This document shows, one piece after another, positions 46,601-58,600 of a DNA stretch of 64,000 bases. Position 1 is the first letter of the stretch. The number at the start of each line of letters is the position of its first letter. The stretch is from assembly GCA_947846985.1 (NCBI GenBank), contig CANTUZ010000001.1:558001-622000 (forward strand), read 5' to 3'. The notes under the pieces were generated by a model that worked only from the letters and a program-made list of their open reading frames with translations, was not told the origin of the DNA and did no database searches. A program made the position numbers and the translations under genes. Source of the stretch: Fratercula arctica. Taxonomy: Eukaryota > Chordata > Aves > Charadriiformes > Alcidae.

Positions 46601-49600
46601 GCTTAAGAAGTCACTAACAACGGGTCACATCTGCAAACAGGTAGTTAATGGAACTCCCAACTATTAGCCAAAACAGGTTTACAAATTCCCTCACTGGTTC
46701 CTTCTGCCCAGGACTGAACTGGAATTTCTACAGAACAAGAGGCTCTTTGTCACCAGACTCTGGGAACGCCTTCAGCCCGTACCAGCTCAGCACAGCACTC
46801 ACCTCTGGCACGGGGTAGTAGTTGATATCAATGATTTTGTTCAAGTTTCGGACAATAACTTTAGTGACGTCAGCTAGCTTCTTGAAATCATATGTGTGCT
46901 CTGAAGTGACGTACATGTTCAGGGCTATAGAGGCCAAATTACAAACCGCAACCTGTGGGGAAAACACAGTGAGAACGGGCATGTCAGCCAACATCCTGTG
47001 CAAAAAACATTCTCAGTCCCCAGAGCATGGTCCCTATCCAAACTACGTGGAAACAAAGAACCAAGCAACATACAAGGCTGGAAAAACGCACTCCTCATTT
47101 CTCTGCTATCTTGTGAGTTGCAAAAAGGGTAACAACAATTCAAAAGGTTTAGTAAATATCAGTATCACCACAAAAATTCAATTCTCTGGCTTGGTCAATC
47201 CTGTTGCCTGTAAGCCATTCTTCCAGAAACGGAATCTAACATTTTCGTGTGTTGCCAGAACCAGCAGCTGACCTCAATGAGATCCAGACTATATTAGGGC
47301 ATTTTTTTGAACAATTTTTAACACTAATATTATTTCCAACCCCAGGAGAATTGAAACAAGTAAGCTAAAATTTCTTGTGCAGTGCAGGCCAGCAAGACAG
47401 CTCTCCATCTCTTCTAGGCTACTCAGGATTTTATGAATATGCCAAAGAGTGTGAGCTAAAGAACAACTTGGGGCTGCTCAGGCAATAGAAGCTGACACTT
47501 TCAGTTACAACATCCTTAAGAGCTTTATTGCACTAGAAATTGCCCGTGCTGCATTAGCACTATATGTCCTTCCTTCACTTTTGTTAGCAATCTTGCAGTC
47601 CAAACATAGCACATCCGTAGTGCACCAAGATTAGGGTAATAGACAGGGAACTCAGGGGAATTGATATTGAAATATAAGTCTTGGGGTAGGAGGGGTATGG
47701 TTTTACTAAATCATTAGCTGTGGCCAGCAGGTTGAGGGAGGTGATTCTCCCCCTCTACTCCACTCTGGTGAGACCCCAGCTGGAGTACTGCATCCAATTC
47801 TGGAGCCCCTACTACAGGAAAGATATGCACGTGCTGGAACGTGTCCAGAGAAGGGCCACGAGGATGATCAGAGGGCTGGAGCACCTCTCCTATGAGGACA
47901 GACTGAGGGAGTTGGGGTTGTTCAGTCTGGAGAAAAGAAGGCTCTGAGGAGACCTTATAGTGGCCTACCAGTATCTTAAGGGGGCCTACAAGAAAGCTGG
48001 TGAGGGACTTTTTAGGATGTCGGGTAATGGTAGGACTAGAGGGAATGGATTAAAACTAGAGATGGGTTGATTCAGACTGGACGTTAGGAAGAAGTTCTTC
48101 ACCGTGAGGGTGGTGAGACACTGGAACAGGTTGCCCAGAGAGGTGGTGGAAGCCCCATCCCTAGAAGTGTTCAAGGCCAGGCTGGATGGGGCTCTGAGCA
48201 GCCTGACCTAGTGGGAGGTGTCCCTGCCCATGGCAGGGGGGTTGGAACTAGACGATCTTTAAGGTCCCTTCCAACCTGAACAAGTCTATGATTCTAAGAG
48301 ATGCTTACATCAGCTACCAGCTACCAAACAGCGTTCAGAGGTTCACTTCGATGGCTACCTTGTTTTATACCAAATCCTCCATGGGAGTTGGAAGCTGGGG
48401 GGGAACCCACACACAGAGTCAGTGCAAGAGTTGAAGTACTCGAGTCAAAACATCCCCAGAATTTCCTTAGCTACCTGTTCCCTTCCCCAGTCAACAGCCA
48501 GACATATTCTAGAAAGCTGCAATAGGAGCAGTCACAGCTTTCCTAAATGCTACCAGTTCCTGTTCTCCACTTACCTCATCTTTGCTGGTGTACTCCACTA
48601 TTTCTGTACACAGATTGCTGCATTTGATGGTGCCCAAGTTCTGCTGGTTGCTCTTTCGATTGCAAGAGTCTTTGTACAGCATGTATGGCGTGCCGGTCTC
48701 CGTCTGAGACTCAATGATAGCATACCACAGCTGCTGGGCCTTCACCACTCTGCGGACACGGCCTTGCTTCTCGTAACTGCAAGAAGGGCACACGTTGCTT
48801 AATAATTCCCAGGCTCTCCAAAAACAGCAGTGAAAGACAATCATTTTTAACACAACATCAGGTTTAGACAGGCAAGACCCCACTCACTTCTGAACTATGT
48901 GAACTCTGAACTGTCCTTGTTTAAAGAAAACAGCAGCATCCTACACAACTCATTCAAAACAAAGCCATGGACCGCTTTAAGCAGGCATCACTTCAGAATT
49001 TCCCTCTAACAAGCTAAACCAATCACTCACACATAGTTCCATCTTCAGCAGGTGACAGTTTGAAGCAAAACCCTAAGTAGACATTCCCCATCTTTGTCTT
49101 TTTATCAGTCTGATAGCAGAACTCACTGAGCACTCATACCCGTGCTACGGCTCCCAGCCACCTCACAGCAAGGACAGTTCTGTGAACGGGTGACCACTGC
49201 TTAAAAATCTATTCCCTTTTCTTACCTTTCATATAGTTTCTCAAATTCCTCTCCCCACACCTCATCTAGGCCAGGACACTCATTCGGACACATTAAGGAC
49301 CAGTCCTGTAAGAAGGAAAAGACTTTTTCTTGAATATTTTTAGGCATCCTGTTAATTAAAGGCACTCAACTTCATCAGCAGATCCTGCTATAAACAGGAG
49401 CATGCAAACTACACTGCCCATCCTGAAAAACTACGAACCAACTCTGCCAGCAGACATGGGGAAGATGTTTATCACACTAGGCAGATTTATTTAAAAGTTA
49501 ATTATATGAACATTTATGACCAAACTACATTGTTTAGTCTTGAAATGACTGGTTCTTAAGCTATATTTAAAGCCAATACAAGCAGTCATATGAAGATCAA

Positions 49601-52600
49601 TTTATTGAGAAGACTTTGATGCTTTAAGGAAACTCCAGAGTAAAAATTTAGCGTAATACTATCATACATAAGTCATGGGCTGCAAGATTAAGCACTGAAG
49701 GAAAGTGTCCCACTGGAGCTCTCCAACTCCATTCTCTACCTGCACAGCCTAGTTCTCAAATAAGGCGCAGCAGGTCTTTCAGGAAGTTCCTTTGTTGCAC
49801 GGAAGGCAGCTCTGCAGCCCTTCCCGAACTCCACCCCAGGGCTGATCACCTGTTTCTCCATTAACAGACCTATTCTGCCCCAATCAATCTTCTTACCTGG
49901 TTGGTTTCGACTCGCTTCATGAAGAGATCGGGAATCCAGAGGGCAAAGAAAAGGTCTCTGGCTCGCTGCTCCTCTTTCCCAGTGTTCTTCTTTAAGTCAA
50001 GAAACTCAAAGATGTCCAAATGCCATGGCTCCAAGTAGATGGCAAAAGCTCCAGGTCTCTGATACACAAAATATAGTAAAGATCAGAACAAATTGCCCTT
50101 GAAAATAAGATCTCCTGCACTGCTCCCAAGTGCACATAATACTCTAAACTAACTGGAGCTTAGTTTTATAGTCTCCTTAAGGCTTTTTTGTGTTAATGTT
50201 GCTCTTGCTTATTGGAACGAGGCCATGTTACCAGTTCCAGATTCTCCATAATAATTTAGTACCAAAAATATATTTCTTCTGTGTAAACATGAGCTTGAAA
50301 AATCTTAGATATACTTATTGTGTCATGCCTCCATTGACCTCTGGACTATGTGAAGACAAAGGATACAGATCAAGAAGCTTTCTACAGTCTTACACCTTAA
50401 TTCACTATCGGGCGTGCAAGGAGTGACCAATAACCAGTGCAAGAGGCTGATCTAACATATGCATGTCACGCAGCAGACGTACCAAAAGATATACCTGCAT
50501 GACAAAATGCATAGTGAGAGGGGAACACCAGAATATCAACAACAAGGGGAGAAAACGCCCTATTTTAATTATGTGTCACCTACAGCCACTTCATCAGCTC
50601 ACTGATGTTACTGGGGCAGTCCTTCACAGCTGTGGAACCTCTCCCTCTGACTTGAGCTTCCCTTATTGACCCCAGTTTAAATGGAAAGCCAGTACCTTGT
50701 TTCCACCTTGATCCACGTAACGGGCAGTGTTGTTGTAGACCCTCAGCATTGGAACAAGCCCATTGGAATTTCCATTTGTCTGCAGAGGCACAGGAAAACC
50801 ATCAATACTGAAAAGCAGCTGCCCAAAGAGATGGGCCTACAATTTGTGTATGCCTTTCAGCAATCTGCAAAACTCTTTTGCTGAAAGCTAGGAACTGACC
50901 ACCCCAATCAGTTATTTGGTAGCCCCTTCCCCCCGCCTTTTTTTTTAAATAGACAAAAACGTATATAGCAGCTACTGGTCCCAGAGTTAATAAAATGTAC
51001 CTCCTAATTTCTTTCCTCTGCATTATCTAATTTAAAGGCTTGCAGAGGTTACATCCACTGTGACAAAAAGCCAAACGCACATCTACAGATTATCTTAAAC
51101 AGTCAGACATACAAAAAGGACAAGGGCTAATGCAGGAGTCTCTGACCATACTCCTAGGTTGCTAACATGTAACTAACTTGGAATTGCCTGATCAAACAGT
51201 GGAATAAGATCCTCTTTTTGGAAGGACTTCTGTTAGGAAGCCAAAATTCCAAGGAAAACCACCCTTTTTGCCTTAGAGCATTCTGAAAAGGGAAGGACTA
51301 CTGAGCTAGTGTGACTAGCTGTGTTAAACTGACTCAGTAGAAGCAGCACTGATTTGGCAACTGAAATACAGACATTTCCTGAACCGAGAAGGTTAATCTC
51401 TGCTGGGAACACCATCTGCACACTTACCCCGGCAATATAGCTGCCCGTGGCTCGTATGCAGCTTACAGCAACGCCAATCCCACCAGCGGACTTTGAGATG
51501 AGTGCACACTGCTTGAGAGTGTCATAGATCCCCTCGATGCTGTCATCCTTCATGCACAGCAGGAAACAGCTAATGAAAACAAATAGCTTTAGCACACAAA
51601 GATTAAAACAGAAAAAGTCAAGAAGTATTTCACCAGGGCTGCAGAAAAACAAGCGTAAATGCTCAACCTTTTAACATGCTATGCAAAGCAAATAAATGAA
51701 GCAAAGCCAGAGGTTGCAAAGTGGAATAAAGGACAGTTTTAGAAAACAACACGAGCAATAACTGCATTATTGATATCTGTGTTAGCAAAGCAAAACATTT
51801 TTAAAATCCTATCAATTATGCTTGTTAATTTTAGCATATTTTAGAAAACAATTACCAGGATTCATTTTGTAATCTACAGAAGACAGTGCATATAAGTAAC
51901 TTTTAAATGAAATATAGACATGTAAACATTTCCATTAGCTTTACGAAGCTTACAGAAACCTGGGTATTTTTCCCCCAAAGACTATCCATACTAGAGATCG
52001 AGTTAAATTTGACAACAGTTTCTCAAAACTTCATAAAACAATCACAGAAACACAGCTACTATTATTAGAAGTTGTGAAATCATTTCATTTGAACAGATCT
52101 GATCTACAAAACTTTTACCTTCGTCCAGTTATGCATTAAGTGAACTTAATGCAGGTACCTGGAAAGCTGAGGCCGGTTGGTGCCTGCGTTGAATAGCGTG
52201 GGGGAGGCGTGGGTAAACCACCGCTCAGACAGAAGATTGTATGTTTCAATTGCAGCATCAATGTCATTTTTGTGTATCCCCACCGATACCCTCATCAACA
52301 TATGTTGGGGACGCTCAGCAACTGAACAGAAAAAGCAAAGGGGGGAGAAAGAATGTCAGCGTGACATTTACAATTAGTGCAGACAGATCTAGAGGTCACA
52401 GCAATCAGCTACAAACAATGTGCAGTGAGCCACTCGACAACCATAGTTTTCACAGAATCGCAGAATAAATCAGGTTGGAAGGAACCTCGGGAGGTCTCTA
52501 GTCCAATCTCCTGCTCAGAGAAGAGTCAGCTAAGAGAATCAGACCAGTTTGCTCAGGACTTTATCCAGTCAGGTTTTGAGAAACTCAAGGACGGAGACTG

Positions 52601-55600
52601 CACAACCCCTCTCAACAACCTGCTACAATGCTTGACTGTCCTCATGGAGGGGGGGGTAAAAAACCCACGCCTCTATTAACAGTTAAAATCCAAAAAATAT
52701 CAAATCCAGCATCCAATTGCTCTCTAGGTTTATTATATTACAATTAAACTCTCACCCTTCTAGTGTCCTACAATAACTGGCACTGATAGCACAGTAGCTC
52801 TTTCAACTTAAGTTTATTAAAAAGTGCTTAGCATTACGAAACAAGTTATCAGCTGGACAGGAACTGCTTCATCTTCTAAATCCTACATAACATGCAGCTT
52901 TCAAAGCACTAGGGTCCTTAAAACAGACAGGTGAAGCACAGCTGTTCAGGTCACACTACCAGTATGTAAGCTTGCCACAGTGCTGCTCTTTAATGATCAA
53001 CTCTTTTTCAGGCAAGCACACCACTGCCATGGATGCTGGATTCTTAGCCTAAGAAAAGAATTTCCACATGCCCAGAGAACACTTACTACAAATGTGTCGT
53101 TATTTTTTTAAACCAGTACTCACTGCTTTCACTAGAATCATAGAATGGTTTGAGTTGGAAGAGAACTTAAAGTTCATCTACTTCCAACCCCCTGCCTCCC
53201 ACCAGCCTAGGTTGCTCCAAGCCCCATCCAACCTGGCCTCGAACCCCTCCAGGCATGGGGCAGCCACAGCTTCTCTGGGCAACCTGCGCCAGGGGCTCAC
53301 CCCCCTCACAGCCAAGAATTTCTGCCTCAGATCTCAGCTCAGTCTCCCCTCTTGCAGTGGAAAACCCGTCCCCCTTGTCCCATGGCTCCCCTCCCTCATC
53401 CAGAGTCCCTCCCCAGCTTTGCTGGAGCCCCTTGAGGGACTGGAAGGGGCTGCAAGGTCTCCGCGGAGCCTTCTCTTCTCCAGGCTGAACCCCCCCAACT
53501 CTCTCAGCCTGTCCTCACAGCAGAGGGGCTCCAGCCCTCCCAGCATCTCTGGGGCCTCCTCTGGCCCCGCTCCAACAGCTCCGTGTCTCTCCTGTGCTGA
53601 GGCCCCAGAGCTGGAGGCAGCACTGCAGAGGGGTCTCCCCCAAGCGGAGCAGAGGGGTAGAATCCCCTCCCTCGCCCTCCTGCCCACGCTGCTGGGGATG
53701 TAGCCCAGGGCGCGGGGGGGTTTCTGGGCTGCCAGCACATGGAAAGCTATGAGGTGGCCTATTTGCCTCCTCAACCCCTGCTCTGAGCCTTGGTCTTGAC
53801 TTTTAAACAATACTTCAAGCTGATAGAGACAGTTCTTACCTTTTGAGTTGATTTTCAGCAAGTAGGAGCGTTCTAGAGTCTTTAAAAAGAGAGAATGCAT
53901 TTTAGTAGACATGCAGATTTCAGTTTAAAAAAAAAAGTCCTATTAACTCCAGGCTCAAGCATCTTCATGTTCCTTACCCCAGGCTTCAACAGAAGCATCA
54001 ACCCTGCACTCCACTCTCCCTGTTGCTAAAGGCATAGAATATTAGGTAACTAATGACTAAAAAAACCCCAGAAGTCCACTGTAAGATTCCACCACTGAGG
54101 ACTCTGTGCTTTGGATTATGGAGTGGTGGTGGAGCATGCAGCCACAAGGTTCAATTCTGCCATGATGAATTAAAGCTAGAAGACAATGGAGTGCTTGTTC
54201 TCCACAACCCCATCCCTCCTTAAAATACTTAGTTATACTACGATAATGCTTTCCAGACAACCTGTATCACAATCTGCAGTGCTGGGTGTTGAACGCACAA
54301 AGCGACAAATATGGTAAGCCCACAATTACAGCAGATGCGTTTTAAGCTGTGCCTAATGGATTACAGCAGTAATTACAGGAGGGGATGTCAGGAATTGCAT
54401 ATCTATATACATATAGAAACACACACGCCCCTTCAAGGTCCCCTCTTTCCTTCCTTGCCTATGCTGTTCCTGCAGCTGCTCTGCTCTTCACACACTCTAG
54501 TTGTCTCCTCATGACAAACTACTTCCCCAAACCAGAAGGCCCCACATCAGGTGTGTTGATGTAAACTCTCAGCAGAGACCCCGCAGTTCTTACAGAGATT
54601 GACAAGAACTATCTGAAGTACCCAGTGCTATGGCAAAGCCAAATGCTCTCCGGCTAACCCTCCAGAGACCCCACTGCATCGTACCCTAAAACAATTCAGC
54701 AAAGAACAAACAGCATGTTACGAGGGGAGCAGGAGGAGCAGATGGTGGGGGCACGGTAACTGGACTGGTTGTGGGGGAGATGTTCCAGCAGCATGGAAGA
54801 CGACAAATGCGTGGGATGACACACTGAGAACAACTGTTACACAAAACAATGGGGAAAACCAAAAATGCCTTTTTTGGTTTATTAAGAATCAGATTATTTC
54901 CCTGAGGAATGGTATGAGCTGGGAAGCTTTCAACAACATTCAGTGCTATTTGCTGCAAAACAGTTAGAGTCCAACAGTTAAAATATTATAGCAGCCAAGG
55001 TACACAGTGAAGCCAAGAAGAAAGTACATGATTCACCCAGTTAAAGAACTGCTTTGTGCAGGTACTCTTCGTATTTTTACAAAGTGCCCTCCTTGCCCAA
55101 ATCTATATGATTCTGCAAGTATGCCCATCCTTCCCAAAAGACTCAGCTCCAGAACAGTATCAAAACAGCAGTCCTCATTATCATGAGTAATGTGCTTCTT
55201 ACCTTAAAACCAAAATAGTTGTAGGAGAAGTCTCTGTCATAGATAATGGCAGAATTCAGGCGCTGAGAGGAAATAATACAGAGAGAAATTTACATTCGCA
55301 ATCAGATTTTTTGTGCCTCACATTAAGGTAGAACAATGCTATCACTGTTTGGAATTTCTGGCCTCAAAAGTGTAGTGAAACAGATATCAGATCAGAGGGA
55401 ATAAAGTAGGGAAGCGCACTCGGCTTGAAACAACAAATGCACAGTTTTAACAATTTTTTTCCAAGTACAATGCACAATTGTTGGCTACATTTTACTAAAG
55501 TTAGACACCAAGAAACACAAGATAGAATCAAAATACAAATGTGACTTCCCTGTAAGAACACAGAGCTGGAACAACTTGAAATCAGAACCCAAACCTCATC

Positions 55601-58600
55601 TCTCCCTTCTGTGCACACAAAACAGATTGCTATATCAAAACGTACTTTTTCTCAAATTAATTAGTTATGCTGATCACAACTATGAGGACACCCAAGAAAA
55701 TAGATTCTACTACAGAAACATCCTTATATGAAGGAAATTCCTACATTGCCTCTTTTAAACTGTGCAGAACAGAGCAGTTGTCACCTGCACTGGTTTCTGC
55801 ATTGGCTTTTTGTCCTAAACCAGGCATGGCTTACTTAAAAATAAGAAATAGAAGTTATCTGAACTAGTTCACTGAATTTTTAAAACTTAGAAGTGGAAAA
55901 AATGTTACATACATCTTTGTTGGCCAGAACTATGTCTAGAGTTTCTTTGGAGATCATTGGTGAGTGCTTCCCATTGTGAGGGTTTATGTAGTTGTAGAGA
56001 TCATCCATCACATCTACAACAGAAAGAAGGACATCCACAGACCTACATATGCATCATCTGCCGTCAAGTATTTAACGGGCAGGACTACCCTCCTCGAAAA
56101 TACCTCCCCCCCCAGCTTTAAAACATACAACTTTTCTTCTATCTGCTCAGTGCTATTACTAATCTGTTAACCTTAAAAATGCATTTCTCTTACGATTTTT
56201 TTTATAGAATTTATAACACACAATAAATGGGAAAGAAAGTGGGTGCAACCTAATTTCAATCAGTTCCATTTTTCATCAATCTATTTATACAGATACTTTT
56301 CACAAAACAGACAATTTCATTTTCCTTGTGACATGCCTAAAACTCACATTTTTCATCTCCATGGCATTTTTAGTTAGGCTGGGTCCTTAGTAACTTCTGC
56401 TTGACAAAGAGATTTCCATATTTATATCCTCTAAAACTCCTACTCCCTTTCTGACTAATTGCTATCCAAGTGCCCCCAGAGAGACTCACCACTGAATACT
56501 TTCTTAGTTTCTTTGTGCAAATTGGACACTGCGATCCTTGCTGCCAGGATAGCGTAGTCAGGGTGTTTGGTGGTCAGGGTTGCAGCCGTTTCAGCAGCCA
56601 GTGTGTCAAGTTCCACTGTCGTGACACCACTGTACAGCCCCTGAATCACTTTCATGGTAATTTGGGCCTGAAAAAGGAAAATTCCAGAGGTCAGATACCT
56701 GTTGCTGGGGGGGAAAAAATATACTAATATTTCAACCATTTAAGAAGTAAGATAAGCTTCACTATAATCAGTACCATTCGGTCTGTTTGAATAGAAAAGC
56801 AAATTAAAATACCAAACACTCTTGGCGACGTACTAACTCCTAAAATTTTAAAGTAATACTGGGGCAGAAGGAAGAGCAAGGAAAGAGTGAAGAAAGCAGA
56901 AACTGTCAGTTCAGAATCATTAACAGGTTTTTTTCTGCATACACTTTCCTAAAGGCTAGAACAGAGTAGCAGCAAAGTTCACAGGGAGAATAGTCAGATT
57001 AAAACAGTACTTGCTTGGAAGTTTTGAAACTCCAAATGAAGCCTGACTTTATAAATGCCTGATGAGACATGGAACTGCTATGCTTAGAATTATTTCATGA
57101 TGAGCACAAAAACCTCAACCCTGGAGGAGATACAATGGCTTAACCTAATCTTCATCTGCCAGCTGGGACCTTTTGTGGGAAAAGACTTTTGCACCTACCA
57201 TCTCTCAAGTATTTTCTGCTTTTCTTTCAAGGATTTAGCACCGACCACTGCAAGAAAGAGCATATCCTACACTGGAGAAGAGAGGTCTGATCTAACAACT
57301 GAAGTGCCAACAGCCTCACAAAACCAGCACGTGTAATTTTCAAACCTTAGTCTCTGAAAGTGAGCATGTTGGGTTAGGGATTTTCAGTATTGGTTCCTAA
57401 GGCATCTGGCACAAGAAGATCCAAGTCCAAAAGGAGAAACTCAGTTCCAGAGAGATGTCACACGCTACTGCAGAATAAATAAGAATGCAGTGCTTCATAT
57501 AAGATTAGCTTTGTCATTAAGACGGGGGTATTAAGAGTTAGCAGGACTAGGAATCTTGCTTCTGACCTCATCATCAGTGCCCTATGCCATGGAGATCAAG
57601 TCAGTATACTTTGTTTCAGCAACCAAGTCACTAATGCTCATTCTCCTGCTCTCTATCTATGGCTGAAGAGCAGTACTTTTTGGTGCAGAATGAATGTCAA
57701 ATACATTATACATGTAATTTAAGACATAAAACAGATCATTAGATCTTGGAGATGGGAAGAGCCTAAGTTGGTGACTCCAAATGAACAAACTGGGTCTGCA
57801 CATCTGCATAAAAATCTCACAGAGATCACTGGATCCATGCGGGAGTCATCCTCTGCACAGGCTTTGGAAGGAGAAACTTACATGGGTGGGATCAACCTGC
57901 ACTCAAAATCCTATGCAGCTGGAAAAAACAAAATAGGGATATTATAATGACAGCGGGGTTCTGTTAGACAGAAAGGTCACCTTGTTCTATTAAGAGACCA
58001 TCAAGAGCTACTTTCCATATAGTATTCCTCAAGCTTTGCAGATTGAAATTGAGAGCAATCTACCAAAACCAAATATGTGAGTTGGAGCAACAAACAACTC
58101 TTTTTTTTTTTTTAAGCACAAGAAGCCAAACTGCTTCAACAAAGTTTGAGGTAAAAGCAATTTACAATAGGCAAACTGATTTTCCCCCACCAGTCTCAAA
58201 CTCTGTATCTGTGAAGGAAAATAACTCAGAAGACAATCAATTAGAAGAAATACATTGTGAATGCATTTGACAAGAGTTCCTGCACAGGCTGCCATGCTTG
58301 GCTTTTGCCAAGGAGAATAACTGGTAACATCTGCTCACCGCTGCTGGCTTTTATCAGAGAACCCCAGGGGCAGAGAAGGGGACAGCAGGAAAAACGACAG
58401 ACTCACGGGATCAACAAAGTCAGCGTTGAGCCCATAGCAGAGCTTCTGGATGCGCGACGTGATCTTGTCAAACATGACACGCTCTTGGCGTCCATCTGTT
58501 GGAGAAGACATTAATGGCACAGCAGCTCCCATTACAATAAAGAACCAGCTAACACAGTATCCTCCTGCCCAGCACCTCACCCAAAGAGCCAGCCCTCTTT

